This document shows positions 1 through 11,569 of a DNA stretch of 47,092 nucleotides, one piece after another. Location: NCBI RefSeq assembly GCF_007990245.1, contig NZ_BJWG01000017.1, forward strand, positions 1-47,092, given 5' to 3'. The translations under genes were made by a program, and so were the position numbers. Position 1 is the first letter of the stretch. Each line of letters begins with the position of its first letter. The DNA is from Cellulomonas composti (GTDB lineage: Bacteria > Actinomycetota > Actinomycetes > Actinomycetales > Cellulomonadaceae). Below the pieces are notes generated by a model. That model had not been told where the DNA came from. It searched no databases and worked only from the letters and a program-made list of their open reading frames with translations.

Positions 1-21
1 GGGGGGGGGGGGGGGGGGGGG
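1..21. repeat. 21-nt poly-G homopolymer at the window edge
   Basis: The first 21 bases are all G, directly before the TAA stop of menF on the minus strand. A G run this long at an exact edge is more likely a sequencing or assembly artefact than biology. It does not affect the menF reading frame. Confidence 0.8.
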
Positions 22-1365
22 TTATGGGGTTGTGGTGAGGGCGTGGCGCATGGGTTCTAGCTTGGCTTCGGACTCCGCCAGCTCGGCGGCCGGGTCGGAG
101 GCGGCGACGATGCCGCAGCCGGCGAACAGGCGCACGCGGTGCGGGTCGTCGGACGAGGTCTGGGCGGAGCGCAGCGCGATGCCCCACTCGCCGTCGCCGT
201 CGGCACCGAACCAGCCGACGGGCCCGGCGTAGCGCGCGCGGTCCATGCCCTCGACGGCGCGGATCAGCTCGCGCGCGGCCACGGTCGGGGTGCCGCACAC
301 CGCGGCGGTGGGGTGCAGCGCGGCGGCCAGGGCGAGCGAGGTGGGGTGGGCGTCGGTGTCGACGGGGGCGGTCAGGACGCCGGTCACGTCGGACGCGAGG
401 TGCAGGACGTTGGGCAGGTGCAGGACGAACGGGACGTCGGGCACGTTCGTCGACGAGCAGAACGGCTCGAGCGCCTGCGCGACGCTCGTCACGGCGTACT
501 CGTGCTCCTCGAGGTCCTTGGAGGAGTGGGCGAGGATCGCGGCGCGCGCGAGGTCGGCGGCGTCGTCGCCCGTGCGGCGGATGGTGCCGGCCAGCACGCG
601 CGAGGTGACCAGCCCCTTCTCGGAGCGCACGAGCAGCTCGGGGGTCGCGCCGAGCAGGCCGTCGACGGCGAAGGTCCAGCACGACGGGTAGCGGTCGGCG
701 AGCCGGGACAGGGCCCAGCGGGCGTCCAGGGGCCGTTCGGTGGTCGCGACCACGTCGCGCGCGAGCACCACCTTGTCCACCTCGCCGCGGCGGATCGCGG
801 CGATCCCCGCGGCGACCACGTCACGCCAGCCGTCGGCGGACACCGCGCCGTCGTCGTACGTCACGACGCCGGGCGAGACGGGCGGTTGCGCGAGCCCGAC
901 GAGGTCGGCGAGCACGGGCGCCGGGCCCAGGGTCGCGCCGGTCGAGATGGTCGTCAGCCAGGTCCGGCCGGCCCGCCGCCCCACGACGACCGAGGGGACC
1001 ACGACGACGCCGCCCGCGGGCGACTCGTCGTCGAACGCGAACGACGCGAACGCGACGGGACCCGTGCCGGGCACCTGCACCTCGTCGCGGACCACCGCGT
1101 GCGCGACGACCGCGCGCCAGACGGCCTCAGCGTCCGCGAACCGCTGCGCGCCACCGACCTCGACGCGCAGCGTCTCGCCCCACGCGACCAGGCCGTCGCC
1201 GCGCCGCACCCACGCCAGGGGGGCGTCGGGGGGCAGCAGGTCGAGCAGGTCGTCGGCGTGCGGAAGGCCCGCGGCGTCGGGTGCCCGGACGGGCAGGTCG
1301 AGCGCGACGGTCCGCACGACGAGCGGGTGGGGGAGGTCCTCGGGGACCGACGTCAGCGTGCTCAT
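22..1365 (-). CDS. menF: Isochorismate synthase, menaquinone pathway
   Basis: Chorismate-binding enzyme of 447 aa, predicted to convert chorismate to isochorismate, the entry step to menaquinone. The C-terminal half carries the family hallmarks: DKVVLARD with the general-base lysine, [23 protein letters not shown] and the closing metal-binding stretch [21 protein letters not shown]. The open frame runs upstream past position 2300, but the family-like start is ATG at 1365. A TACCCT -10-like element lies 8 nt before this ATG, so the transcript would be nearly leaderless. It is divergent from menG. Siderophore-type isochorismate synthases share the fold; the menaquinone role is inferred from the neighbours. 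Confidence 0.9.
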   Translation of the reverse strand: MSTLTSVPEDLPHPLVVRTVALDLPVRAPDAAGLPHADDLLDLLPPDAPLAWVRRGDGLVAWGETLRVEVGGAQRFADAEAVWRAVVAHAVVRDEVQVPGTGPVAFASFAFDDESPAGGVVVVPSVVVGRRAGRTWLTTISTGATLGPAPVLADLVGLAQPPVSPGVVTYDDGAVSADGWRDVVAAGIAAIRRGEVDKVVLARDVVATTERPLDARWALSRLADRYPSCWTFAVDGLLGATPELLVRSEKGLVTSRVLAGTIRRTGDDAADLARAAILAHSSKDLEEHEYAVTSVAQALEPFCSSTNVPDVPFVLHLPNVLHLASDVTGVLTAPVDTDAHPTSLALAAALHPTAAVCGTPTVAARELIRAVEGMDRARYAGPVGWFGADGDGEWGIALRSAQTSSDDPHRVRLFAGCGIVAASDPAAELAESEAKLEPMRHALTTTP

Positions 1366-1373
1366 CGCCGTCC

Positions 1374-1379
1374 AGGGTA
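1374..1379 (-). promoter_or_regulatory. -10 element of menF, near-leaderless
   Basis: On the minus strand TACCCT fits the actinobacterial TANNNT -10 pattern and lies 8 nt before the menF ATG. A start site 6-8 nt downstream would leave almost no 5' UTR, and no Shine-Dalgarno is seen. No convincing -35 was found. Confidence 0.45.
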
Positions 1380-1425
1380 TGCCCGACGGGGGCGGCCGCC
1401 CGACGAGGCTGGCACGATGGGGCCC

Positions 1426-2124
1426 ATGGCGCGTGCAGGCTTGGACAAGGAGCCCTCCGAGGTCGCGGCGATGTTCGACGCCGTCGCCGGGAAGTACGAC
1501 CGGACCAACGACGTGATGTCGATGGGCCAGGACCGGGCGTGGCGGCGCGCGACGATCGCCGCGATCGACGCGCAACCCGGCGAGACGGTGCTCGACCTCG
1601 CCGCCGGCACGGGCACGTCGTCGGAGCCGCTCGCGGACGCCGGCGTCCGCGTGATCCCGTGCGACCTGTCGGTCGGGATGCTCACGGTGGGCCACCAGCG
1701 CCGGCCGGACCTGCCGTTCGTCGCGGGCAACGCGCTCGCGCTGCCGTTCGCCGACGAGTCGTTCGATGCCGTGACGATCTCGTTCGGCCTGCGCAACGTG
1801 CCGGACGTCGAGACCGCGCTGGCGGAGATGCTGCGCGTCGCACGACCGGGCGGGCGGCTCGTCGTGTGCGAGTTCTCCACGCCGAGGCGCAAGGCGTTCC
1901 GGGCCGTGTACAACGGCTACCTCACCCAGGCACTCCCGCGCGTGGCACGCGCGGTGAGCAAGGAGTCGGAGGCCTACACCTACCTCGCGGAGTCGATCCG
2001 CGACTGGCCGGACCAGCGCGAGCTGGGGCTGACGATCAAGCGGGCCGGCTGGCAGGACGTGGCTTACCGCAACCTGTCGGGCGGCATCGTCGCGCTGCAC
2101 CGCGCGACGAGGGCGAGCGCCTGA
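1426..2124 (+). CDS. menG: Demethylmenaquinone methyltransferase (MenG/UbiE family)
   Basis: 232-aa class I SAM-dependent methyltransferase, predicted to methylate demethylmenaquinone in the last step of menaquinone synthesis. Visible features are the N-terminal [20 protein letters not shown] block typical of UbiE/MenG, motif [13 protein letters not shown] (about residues 52-63), the [12 protein letters not shown] block and the C-terminal [10 protein letters not shown]. An in-frame ATG at 1417 would add three residues; 1426 gives the usual MxRAGLDK start. It is divergent from menF with about 60 bp between them, so head-group synthesis genes are paired. Confidence 0.93.
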   Translation: MARAGLDKEPSEVAAMFDAVAGKYDRTNDVMSMGQDRAWRRATIAAIDAQPGETVLDLAAGTGTSSEPLADAGVRVIPCDLSVGMLTVGHQRRPDLPFVAGNALALPFADESFDAVTISFGLRNVPDVETALAEMLRVARPGGRLVVCEFSTPRRKAFRAVYNGYLTQALPRVARAVSKESEAYTYLAESIRDWPDQRELGLTIKRAGWQDVAYRNLSGGIVALHRATRASA

Positions 2125-2211
2125 CGCACGGGCCCGGACGAAGGCCCCGGAAGAGAGGAATGTGCAGTTCACCGGGCGTTCTTCACCCCGTCGCGAAGGC
2201 CTCCGACGAGG

Positions 2212-2230
2212 TGAGGTAAGCCTTCGCAGA
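2212..2230 (+). promoter_or_regulatory. Candidate DtxR/IdeR-type iron box
   Basis: TGAGGTAAGCCTTCGCAGA fits the iron-box pattern TnAGGTnAGnCTnACCTnA at 11 of 14 fixed positions, with a perfect left half. It overlaps the -35 hexamer of the promoter before the reductase/nuo operon, where a bound repressor would block RNA polymerase. The right half is degenerate, so this is a candidate only. Confidence 0.35.
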
Positions 2231-2255
2231 CACTCCCGGAGAGCGTGGTTACACT
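2227..2255 (+). promoter_or_regulatory. Promoter of the reductase-nuo operon
   Basis: A -35-like CAGACA (2227-2232) and a -10-like TACACT (2250-2255) are separated by exactly 17 bp, predicting a start near 2262. The 2125-2297 gap is the only sizeable non-coding stretch before the 18-kb run of tightly packed genes. Confidence 0.55.
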
Positions 2256-2297
2256 CGCCGGAGCCGTACGTGAACATCGTCACAAGTGGAGTCGCAG

Positions 2298-3590
2298 GTG
2301 GTGGACGCAACCGATGACGCAGACGTCATCGTCGTGGGCGCGGGCCCTGCGGGCTCCGCGACCGCGTACCACTGCGCGCGCGCCGGGCTCGACGTGCTGC
2401 TCCTCGAGAAGGCCTCTTTCCCGCGCGACAAGATCTGCGGCGACGGGCTGACCCCGCGCGCGGTGGCCGAGCTGGTCCGCATGGCCGTGCCGGTGCGCGA
2501 GCGCGAGGGCTGGATCCGCAACAAGGGCCTGCGCGTGATCGGCGGCGGGCACCGCATCGAGCTCGCGTGGCCCGAGATCTCGTCGTACCCCTCCTACGGG
2601 CTCGCGCGGGCCCGCACGAGCCTCGACCAGATCCTCGCCGAGCACGCGCGCACGGCGGGCGCCAAGCTGCACGAGCGCACCAACGTCACCGGCGCGATCC
2701 GCCATGAGCGCACGGGTCGCGTGATCGGCGTGACCGCACGCCCCGTGGACGACGACGGGCGCCGAGCGGGCGACGACGTCACCTACCGGGCCCGGGTCGT
2801 CGTCGCCGCCGACGGGGTGAGCGCGCGGCTCGCCACGGGCCTGGGCCTGACCAAGCGCGACGACCGCCCGATGGGCGTGGCCGTCCGCACCTACTTCCGC
2901 ACGCCGCGGCACGACGACGCGTGGATGGAGTCCCACCTGGAGCTGTGGGACGGCGAGCCCGGCCGCAGCAACCTCATGCCCGGGTACGGCTGGATCTTCG
3001 CGCTCGGCGACGGCACCGCCAACGTCGGCCTCGGCTCGGTGAGCTCGACTGCCGCCGCGACGAAGGTCGACTACAAGACCCTGTTCGCGGCGTGGATGGC
3101 CAACGCCCCCGCCGAGTGGGAGTTCACGCCCGACAACCAGCTCGGGCCGGTGCGCGGCGCCGCGCTGCCGATGGGCTTCAACCGCGGTCCGCTGTACGGC
3201 AACGGCCTCATGCTCGCGGGCGACTCCGCCGGCATGATCAGTCCGTTCAACGGCGAGGGCATCGCGTACGGGTTGCAGGCCGGCCGCGTCGCGGCGGACG
3301 CGATCGCGCAGGGCCTCGCGCGCGGCACGGCCGCGGGCCGCGAGCGCGCGTTCGCCACCTACCAGCGCCGCATGAAGGACGACCTCGGCGGGTACTACAC
3401 GCTCGGTCGCGTGTTCGTGAAGATCATCGAGCACCCCGAGGTCATGCGGATCTGCACGCGCCACGGCCTGCCCCGGCCGCTGCTCATGCGCTTCGTGCTC
3501 AAGCTCCTGTCCGACTGTTACGAACCCCACGGCGGCGATCTCGTCGACCGGACGATCTCCGCCCTCGCCCGGATCGCACCGGCAGCATGA
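2298..3590 (+). CDS. Geranylgeranyl/menaquinone reductase family flavoprotein
   Basis: About 430-aa FAD-dependent reductase. The N-terminus has the dinucleotide-binding loop VIVVGAGPAGSATAYHCARA, followed by FPRDKICGDGLTPRAV, typical of the geranylgeranyl reductase family, and later LAGDSAGMISPFNGEGIAYG, the second FAD-binding block. Family members saturate isoprenoid chains; mycobacterial MenJ reduces one side-chain double bond of menaquinone. A position between menG and nuoA and a polyprenyl synthase after nuoN favour that role here. The frame opens with GTG at 2286, but GGAG at 2288-2291 sits 6-9 nt before GTG codons at 2298 and 2301, so I start at 2298. Archaeal-lipid or chlorophyll roles are unlikely in this context. 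Confidence 0.85.
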   Translation: MVDATDDADVIVVGAGPAGSATAYHCARAGLDVLLLEKASFPRDKICGDGLTPRAVAELVRMAVPVREREGWIRNKGLRVIGGGHRIELAWPEISSYPSYGLARARTSLDQILAEHARTAGAKLHERTNVTGAIRHERTGRVIGVTARPVDDDGRRAGDDVTYRARVVVAADGVSARLATGLGLTKRDDRPMGVAVRTYFRTPRHDDAWMESHLELWDGEPGRSNLMPGYGWIFALGDGTANVGLGSVSSTAAATKVDYKTLFAAWMANAPAEWEFTPDNQLGPVRGAALPMGFNRGPLYGNGLMLAGDSAGMISPFNGEGIAYGLQAGRVAADAIAQGLARGTAAGRERAFATYQRRMKDDLGGYYTLGRVFVKIIEHPEVMRICTRHGLPRPLLMRFVLKLLSDCYEPHGGDLVDRTISALARIAPAA

Positions 3591-3630
3591 CCCCCCGCCC
3601 CGCCCCCCACGACTCGCCGAGGAGTGCGCG

Positions 3631-3993
3631 ATGACCAACCCGTACGTGCCGCTGCTGTGGCTGATGGGGATCGGCGCGGTCCTCGCGCTCGGTGGCGTCG
3701 GCGCCAGCGCGATCATCGGCCCCAAGCGCTACAACCGCGCCAAGCTCGAGGCCTACGAGTGCGGCATCCAGCCGACGCCGCACGCGATCGGTGGCGGCCG
3801 GTTCCCCGTGAAGTACTACCTGGTGGCGATGACGTTCATCGTGTTCGACATCGAGGTCGTCTTCCTCTACCCGTGGGCGGTCGACTTCCTGGAGCTCGCG
3901 GTCTTCGGGCTCGTCGCGATGGTCGGCTTCCTGGTCCTCATCACCGTGCCGTTCGTCTACGAGTGGCGCCGCGGGGGCCTCGAGTGGGACTGA
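3631..3993 (+). CDS. nuoA: NADH-quinone oxidoreductase subunit A
   Basis: 120-aa membrane subunit of complex I, with three predicted transmembrane helices (about residues 7-30, 64-85 and 92-113). The loop AYECGIQPT and the stretch [21 protein letters not shown] are diagnostic of NuoA; the acidic residues in the latter lie in the quinone-site/E-channel region. GAGGAG lies 7-8 nt before the ATG. It opens the nuo run 40 bp after the reductase stop, with no promoter seen between, so they are probably co-transcribed. Confidence 0.96.
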   Translation: MTNPYVPLLWLMGIGAVLALGGVGASAIIGPKRYNRAKLEAYECGIQPTPHAIGGGRFPVKYYLVAMTFIVFDIEVVFLYPWAVDFLELAVFGLVAMVGFLVLITVPFVYEWRRGGLEWD

Positions 3994-4042
3994 CGGTCAC
4001 GAGCACCTCACGCACGACGAGCACGACGACGAGGAGGGCCTG

Positions 4043-4594
4043 ATGGGTATCGAGGAAGCTCCCTCGGGATTCCTGCTGACGACGATCGAGGACCTCGTCG
4101 GCTACTTCCGCAAGAACTCGCTGTGGCCGGTCACGTTCGGCCTGGCGTGCTGCGCGATCGAGATGATGGCGGCGGGCACCCCCCGGTTCGACATCTCGCG
4201 GTTCGGCATGGAGGTGTTCCGCGCGTCGCCGCGCCAGGCGGACCTCATGATCGTCGCGGGCCGCGTGAGCCAGAAGATGGCCCCGGTCGTGCGTCAGGTC
4301 TACGACCAGATGGCCGGCCCGAAGTGGGTGCTGTCGATGGGCGTGTGCGCGTCGTCCGGCGGCATGTTCAACAACTACGCGATCGTGCAGGGCGTCGACC
4401 ACGTCGTCCCCGTCGACATCTACCTGCCGGGCTGTCCGCCGCGGCCGGAGATGCTCCTCAACGCGATCCTCACGCTGCACGAGCAGATCTCGAAGGAGCC
4501 GATGGGTGTGAACCGCAAGGAGGCCGCCGCGGCGGCCGAGCGCGCGGCCCTCGAGGCGACACCGACGTCCCAGCTGACGGGTCTGCTGCGATGA
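4043..4594 (+). CDS. nuoB: NADH-quinone oxidoreductase subunit B (N2 cluster)
   Basis: 183-aa peripheral-arm subunit that carries the terminal [4Fe-4S] cluster N2, the direct electron donor to quinone. The four ligands are visible: adjacent cysteines C36-C37 in [11 protein letters not shown]102 in [11 protein letters not shown] and C131 in LPGCPPRPE. The last 30 residues are an Ala/Glu-rich tail beyond the conserved fold. GAGGAGG lies just before the ATG. The stop overlaps the nuoC start by 4 nt (ATGA). Confidence 0.97.
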   Translation: MGIEEAPSGFLLTTIEDLVGYFRKNSLWPVTFGLACCAIEMMAAGTPRFDISRFGMEVFRASPRQADLMIVAGRVSQKMAPVVRQVYDQMAGPKWVLSMGVCASSGGMFNNYAIVQGVDHVVPVDIYLPGCPPRPEMLLNAILTLHEQISKEPMGVNRKEAAAAAERAALEATPTSQLTGLLR

Positions 4595-5376
4595 GCGACG
4601 AGAAGAAGGACGCCGCGAAGGCGGTCGCCCCCGGCACGGGCGCGACCGCGCAGAGCACGACCGAGGTCGCGCTCGAGGCGGGCGCGCAGGGTGGCCCGGA
4701 GGTCGCGCGCACGCCGCTGGACGTCGTGGACGTGCGGCAGGGCCTGTTCGGCGCGCACGACAGCGGCGACACCTCGGGCTACGGCGGCCTGGTCACGACG
4801 ATCGTCATGCCGGGGCCGAGCGAGCGGCCGTACGGTGGCTGGTTCGACGAGGTGGTCGACGTGCTCGCCGAGCTGCTCGACGAGTCGGGCACCGGGTACG
4901 CGAACGCGGTCGAGTCCGTCGTCGTCGACCGCGGTGAGCTCACGGTGAACGTCGTGCGCGAGCACGTCGTCGAGGTCGCGCAGCACCTGCGCGACGACCA
5001 GGACCTGCGCTTCGAGCTCAGCCTCGGCGTCTCGGGCGTGCACTACCCGCACGACGAGGGCCGCGAGCTGCACGCCGTCTACCACCTGACCTCGGTGACG
5101 CACAGCCGCACCCTGCGTCTTGAGGTCGCGGTGCCGGAGACCGACCCGCACCTGCCGTCGACGACGTCCGTCTACCCGGCCAACGACTGGCACGAGCGCG
5201 AGACGTACGACTTCTTCGGCCTGGTCTTCGACGGCCACCCGGGCCTGGCCCGCATCGAGATGCCCGACGACTGGCCGGGCCACCCGCAGCGCAAGGACTA
5301 CCCCTTGGGCGGCATCCCGGTCGAGTACAAGGGCGCGTCGATCCCGCCCGCGGACCAGCGGAGGTCCTACAGCTGA
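4591..5376 (+). CDS. nuoC: NADH-quinone oxidoreductase subunit C
   Basis: 261-aa 30-kDa-type subunit that joins NuoB and NuoD in the quinone-reducing module. The family signature is in the C-terminal third: [21 protein letters not shown] followed by [15 protein letters not shown]. The first ~45 residues are a low-complexity Lys/Ala/Thr leader not needed for the fold. It starts within the nuoB stop (ATGA) and its TGA shares one base with the nuoD ATG, implying translational coupling. Confidence 0.96.
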   Translation: MSDEKKDAAKAVAPGTGATAQSTTEVALEAGAQGGPEVARTPLDVVDVRQGLFGAHDSGDTSGYGGLVTTIVMPGPSERPYGGWFDEVVDVLAELLDESGTGYANAVESVVVDRGELTVNVVREHVVEVAQHLRDDQDLRFELSLGVSGVHYPHDEGRELHAVYHLTSVTHSRTLRLEVAVPETDPHLPSTTSVYPANDWHERETYDFFGLVFDGHPGLARIEMPDDWPGHPQRKDYPLGGIPVEYKGASIPPADQRRSYS

Positions 5377-6728
5377 TGAGCACCACACGCCCCGCCCCCC
5401 ACTCCACCGGCCACATCGTCGACGACGAGACGGTGGGCATCCCGTCGTTCGAGGCGTCCGGCGGCGACTGGTCCGACATCGCCGAGGAGGCCGCGCGCCT
5501 CGGCGAGGAGCGCATCGTCGTCAACATGGGTCCGCAGCACCCGTCGACGCACGGCGTGCTGCGCCTGATGCTCGAGATCGACGGCGAGACGGTGACCGAG
5601 GCCCGCGCGGGCATCGGCTACCTGCACACCGGCATCGAGAAGAACATGGAGTTCCGCACCTGGACGCAGGGCGTGACGTTCTGCACCCGCATGGACTACG
5701 TCGCCCCGCTGTTCCAGGAGGCGGGCTACTGCCTCGCGGTCGAGAAGCTCCTGGGCATCACCGACGACGTGCCTGAGCGGGCGAGCATCATCCGCGTCCT
5801 GATGATGGAGCTCAACCGCATCACGTCGCACCTGGTGTGCCTCGCCACGGGCGGCAACGAGCTGGGCGCGACGACGATCATGACCCAGGGGTTCACGGCA
5901 CGTGAGGAGATTCTCAAGATCTTCGAGCTGATCTCCGGCCTGCGCATGAACCACGCGTACATCCGCCCCGGCGGTGTCGCGCAGGACGTGCCCACGGGTG
6001 GCGTCGAGGCGACGCGCGAGGCGCTGGTCAAGGTCGAGCACTACCTGCGCCAGCTCGAGGACCTCATGATGGCCAACCCGATCCTGCACCTGCGGCTCAA
6101 GGGTGTCGGCCACCTCAACCTCGCGGGCTGCATGGCGCTCGGCGTGACGGGGCCGATGCTGCGCTCGGCGGGCCTGCCGTACGACGTGCGCAAGACGGCG
6201 CCGTACTGCGGCTACGAGACCTACGACTTCGACGTGCCGACGGCCTCGACCGCCGACGCGTGGGGGCGCGTCGAGGTGCGGATGGAGGAGATCTATCAGT
6301 CGCTGAAGATCTGCCGCCAGGCGCTCGACCGGCTCGACCGCACCCCCGGCCCCGTGATGGTCGCCGACAAGAAGATCGCCTGGCCCGCGCAGCTCGCGAT
6401 CGGGTCGGACGGCATGGGCAACTCGCTCGCGCACATCAAGGAGATCATGGGCACCTCGATGGAGGCCCTGATCCACCACTTCAAGCTCGTCACCGAGGGC
6501 TTCCGGGTGCCGGCCGGACAGGCGTGGCAGACGGTCGAGCACCCGCGCGGTGAGCTGGGCGTGCACCTGGTCTCCGACGGCGGCACGCGTCCCTACCGTG
6601 CGCACTTCCGCGACCCGAGCTTCAACAACCTGCAGGCCACGTCGATCCTGTGCGAGGGCGGGCAGATCGCCGACGTCGTCGTCGCGGTCGCGTCGATCGA
6701 CCCGGTGCTGGGAGGGGTGGACCGCTGA
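5376..6728 (+). CDS. nuoD: NADH-quinone oxidoreductase subunit D
   Basis: 450-aa 49-kDa-type subunit that forms the quinone cavity with NuoB; related to [NiFe]-hydrogenase large subunits. Motifs: [15 protein letters not shown] near residue 50 with the quinone-site histidines, [34 protein letters not shown] and the C-terminal DPVLGGVDR. It is a separate gene, not the NuoCD fusion seen in enterobacteria. The first ~45 residues are a variable leader. TGATG junctions link it to nuoC and nuoE. Confidence 0.97.
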   Translation: MSTTRPAPHSTGHIVDDETVGIPSFEASGGDWSDIAEEAARLGEERIVVNMGPQHPSTHGVLRLMLEIDGETVTEARAGIGYLHTGIEKNMEFRTWTQGVTFCTRMDYVAPLFQEAGYCLAVEKLLGITDDVPERASIIRVLMMELNRITSHLVCLATGGNELGATTIMTQGFTAREEILKIFELISGLRMNHAYIRPGGVAQDVPTGGVEATREALVKVEHYLRQLEDLMMANPILHLRLKGVGHLNLAGCMALGVTGPMLRSAGLPYDVRKTAPYCGYETYDFDVPTASTADAWGRVEVRMEEIYQSLKICRQALDRLDRTPGPVMVADKKIAWPAQLAIGSDGMGNSLAHIKEIMGTSMEALIHHFKLVTEGFRVPAGQAWQTVEHPRGELGVHLVSDGGTRPYRAHFRDPSFNNLQATSILCEGGQIADVVVAVASIDPVLGGVDR

Positions 6729-7608
6729 TGTCCGTCGAGGAGCTCACGCCGCGCGGCGAGGGTCAGGCGCACCGCACGTCGTACGACGACGCGACGCGCG
6801 CCCGGCTCGCCGCCGACGCCGCGCAGATCGTCGCGCGCTACCCGCAGGAGCGTTCGGCGCTGCTGCCGATGCTGCACCTGGTGCAGGCCGAGGACGGGTA
6901 CGTCAGCCCGCGCGGGATCGCGTTCTGCGCGCAGACCCTCGGCCTGACGACGGCCGAGGTCAGCGCCGTCGCGACGTTCTACACGCAGTACAAGCGCCAC
7001 CCCAACGGCGAGTACACGGTGGGCGTGTGCATCAACACGCTGTGCGCCGTGATGGGTGGCGACGCGATCTGGGAGCACCTGTGCGACCACACCGGCGTCG
7101 GGCACGACGAGACGACGCCGGACGGCAAGGTCACCCTCGAGCGGGTCGAGTGCAACGCGGCGTGCGACTACGCACCCGTCGTGATGGTGAACTGGGAGTT
7201 CCTGGACAACCAGACCCCGGAGTCGGCGGCCGCGGTCGTCGACGCGCTGCGCGCGGGCGAGAAGGTCGTCCCGACGCGCGGCGCCGCCGAGGTCGTGCCG
7301 TTCAAGGAGATGTCCCGCGTGCTCGCGGGCTTCCTGGACGGCCGGGCCGACGAGGGCGTCGGGGCCGGCGAGCCGACGCTGCGCGGCACCGTCCTCGCCC
7401 ACGAGCAGGGCTGGACCGCGCCGCCCTTCCCGGGCGAGGAGCCCCCGCGTGCCGCGTCGTCGCGCGCGAAGGCGCCGGCCCGTGGGGCAGGCACCCCGCG
7501 CACCGGCGACGTGCAGTCGAGCGCCGAACGGCCGGTCACCACGGCCGCGGACTCGTCGTCCGAGCAGCGGGAGAAGAAGCAGGCCTCCTCCGACGCGAAG
7601 GAGCAGTG

Positions 7609-7609
<1 letters not shown>
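6728..7609 (+). CDS. nuoE: NADH-quinone oxidoreductase subunit E (N1a cluster)
   Basis: 293-aa 24-kDa-type thioredoxin-fold subunit of the NADH-dehydrogenase module. It binds [2Fe-2S] cluster N1a through VCINTLCAVMGG and VECNAACDYAPV, which supply the four cysteines in the usual C-x4-C and C-x3-C pairs. The conserved domain ends near residue 220. The rest is a Pro/Ala/Ser/Lys-rich tail of about 60-70 residues that looks disordered. It overlaps nuoD and nuoF by one base each. Confidence 0.96.
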
Positions 7610-8945
<1,336 letters not shown>

Positions 8946-8949
<4 letters not shown>

Positions 8950-11567
8950 CGATCACCTCGGACCGTTCCACGGCAGGTGCCCCGGCCGACCGCTCGACGA
9001 GCACACCGCTCGTCCCGGCCGCGCCGGTCCCGGCGCCGGCCGAACCGACGGCGACCGTCACGTTCAGCATCGACGGCATCGAGACGACCGTGCCGAAGGG
9101 CACGCTCGTCATCCGGGCCGCCGAGGAGCTGGGCATCCAGATCCCGCGGTTCTGCGACCACCCGCTGCTGGCCCCCGCCGGCGCGTGCCGGCAGTGCCTC
9201 GTCGAGGTGTGGGCGCCGGGCCGCGACGGCAGCCTCGCCAAGATGCCGAAGCCCCAGGCGTCCTGCACGCTCGAGGCCGGCCCCGGCATGCAGGTCAAGA
9301 CGCAGCACTCGTCGCCCGAGGCGGACAAGGCGCAGCACGGCGTCATGGAGATGCTGCTCATCAACCACCCGCTCGACTGCCCGGTCTGCGACAAGGGCGG
9401 CGAGTGCCCGCTGCAGAACCAGGCCATGAGCAACGGCCGCGCGACGTCGCGGTTCGTCGACGTCAAGCGCACGTTCCCCAAGCCGATCTCGATCTCGACC
9501 CAGATCCTGCTCGACCGCGAACGGTGCATCCTGTGCCAGCGCTGCACGCGGTTCTCCGAGGAGATCGCGGGCGACGTGTTCATCGACCTGCAGAAGCGCG
9601 GTGCGCAGCAGCAGATCGGCACGTTCGACACGCAGGTGCTGGGCTTCGCGGGCGAGACGCCCGCGGGTGCGGCCGCCGAAGACCTCAGCGGGCGGCCGTT
9701 CGCGTCCTACTTCTCGGGCAACGTCGTGCAGATCTGCCCCGTCGGCGCGCTGACCAGCGCCGCGTACCGGTTCCGTGCGCGGCCCTTCGACCTCGTCTCG
9801 ACCGCGTCGATCTCCGAGCACGACTCGAACGGTTCCGCGATCCGCATCGACCACCGTCGCGGCGTCGTGCTGCGTCGCCTCGCGGGCGAGGACCCGACGG
9901 TCAACGAGGAGTGGATCAGCGACAAGGACCGCTTCGCGTTCCGCTGGCAGAGCGCGCCGGACCGGATCGAGACGCCGCTCGTGCGGCACCGCAACGAGGA
10001 CGGCACGCGCGGCGAGCTCGTCCCGGCGAGCTGGGTCGAGGCGTTCGGCGCCGCGGCCGCCGGCCTGCGGGCCGCGATCGACGCCGGCACGGGAGTCGGG
10101 GTCCTGCCTGGCGGCCGCCTCACGCTCGAGGACGCGTACGCCTACGGCAAGCTCGCGCGGGTCGCGCTGCGCACCAACGACGTGGACGGCCGTGCTCGTC
10201 CGCACTCCGACGAGGAGGCGGCGTTCCTCGGCCACCGGGTTGCCGGTCGCACGCTCGAGGTCACGTTCGCCGACCTGGACCGCGCTCCGCTCGTGCTGCT
10301 CGTCGGGCTGGAGCCCGAGGAGGAGGGTGGCGTCCTGTTCCTGCGGCTGCGCAAGGCCGCGACCCAGCACCGCACGCGCGTGGTCGCGGTGGCGCCGTTC
10401 GCGAGCCGCGGACTGGCGCGGGTCGCCGGCACGCTGCTGGCCGCCGCGCCCGGGACCGAGGCGGAGGTGCTCGACGGCATCGTCGCCGACGCGTCCGACG
10501 AAGCCCTCGCCGCGGCCGGTGCCGCGCTGGGCGAGCCCGGTGCCGTGATCCTCGTGGGGGAGCGGCTCGCGGGTGTGCCCGGCGCTCTGAGCGCCGTGCT
10601 TCGTCTCGCCGAGCGCTCGGGTGCACGCCTGGCCTGGGTGCCGCGGCGCGCGGGCGAGCGCGGTGGCCTCGAGGCCGGACTGCTGCCGTCGCTGCTGCCC
10701 GGCGGGCGGCCCGTGGCCGACGCCGCGGCCCGCGTCGACCTGGCCGCCGTGTGGGGCGTCGACCACCTGCCGGACGCGCCGGGCCGGTCCACCGCCGCGA
10801 TCGTCGCGGGTGCCCGCGACGGGTCGCTGGGCGCGCTCGTCGTCGGCGGGGTGGACCCTGGCGACCTGCCGGACCCGGCGCTCGCGCGCGACGCGCTCGA
10901 GAAGGTCGGGTTCGTCGTCTCGCTCGAGGTGCGCGAGTCCGACGTGACGCGCCGTGCGGACGTCGTGCTGCCCGTCGCGCCCCCGGTCGAGAAGCCGGGC
11001 ACGTTCGTGACGTGGGAGGGCCGGCCCCGGCCGTTCGGCCAGGCGCTCGTCTCGCACGCGCTGCCCGACCACCGCGTGCTCGACGGCCTGGCCGCCGCGA
11101 TGGGCGTCGACCTGGGCCTGCACTCGCTCGCGGACGTGCACGCCGAGCTCGACCAGCTCGGGGGCTGGGACGGCGAGCGCGTCGCGGCGCCCGACGTCGC
11201 GGGCGACGAGCCGCCGCAGGTCCCGCCGGGTCATGCGGTGCTGGCGACCTGGCACCTGCAGCTCGACGCGGGTCGTCTGCAGGACGGTGAGCCGTTCCTG
11301 GCCGGTACCGCGAAGCGTCCGGTCGCGCGGGTGTCCGCGGCGACCGCGGCCCAGGCCGGCGTGGCGGACGGCGCACCGCTCGCGGTGAGCACCGACGCCG
11401 GGACGATCACGTTGCCGGCGCTCGTCACGGACATGCCCGACCTGGTGGTCTGGCTCCCGACGAACAGCCCCGGCAGCGCGGTGCGGGACACGCTGCACGC
11501 GGACGGCGGTGCCCTGGTGCGCATCGCCGCCGGCACCGCGGACCCGGCGCAGGACGAGGAGGTCTGA
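8946..11567 (+). CDS. nuoG: NADH-quinone oxidoreductase subunit G, lacking N7 ligands
   Basis: 873-aa 75-kDa-type subunit, the main electron wire of the peripheral arm. From the N-terminus: a ~35-residue Ala/Pro/Thr leader, a [2Fe-2S] domain (RFCDHPLL...[10 protein letters not shown]), the His-Cys3 cluster segment ([16 protein letters not shown]), a [4Fe-4S] pair ([11 protein letters not shown] and QICPVGAL), then a long molybdopterin-oxidoreductase-like domain with no sign of cofactor function. At the N7 site (C-x2-C-x3-C-x27-C in other bacteria) this protein reads S290, D293, S297 and S325 with the spacing kept, so N7 should be absent. N7 is off the main path, so NADH oxidation should still work. 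Confidence 0.96.
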
Positions 11568-11569
11568 TC

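Noticed and set aside
1413..1418. CACGAT as a leaderless -10 for menG.
   Set aside because: It misses the first T of TANNNT and has no -35. The menG promoter remains unassigned.
1366..2310. Upstream extension of the menF frame on the minus strand to 762 codons.
   Set aside because: It runs antisense through menG, is Arg/His/Ala-rich low-complexity translation typical of shadow frames in high-GC DNA, and the family-like start is at 1365.
10030..11567. The NuoG C-terminal half as an active molybdopterin oxidoreductase.
   Set aside because: The domain is a known relic in NuoG proteins and no cofactor-binding signature is visible.
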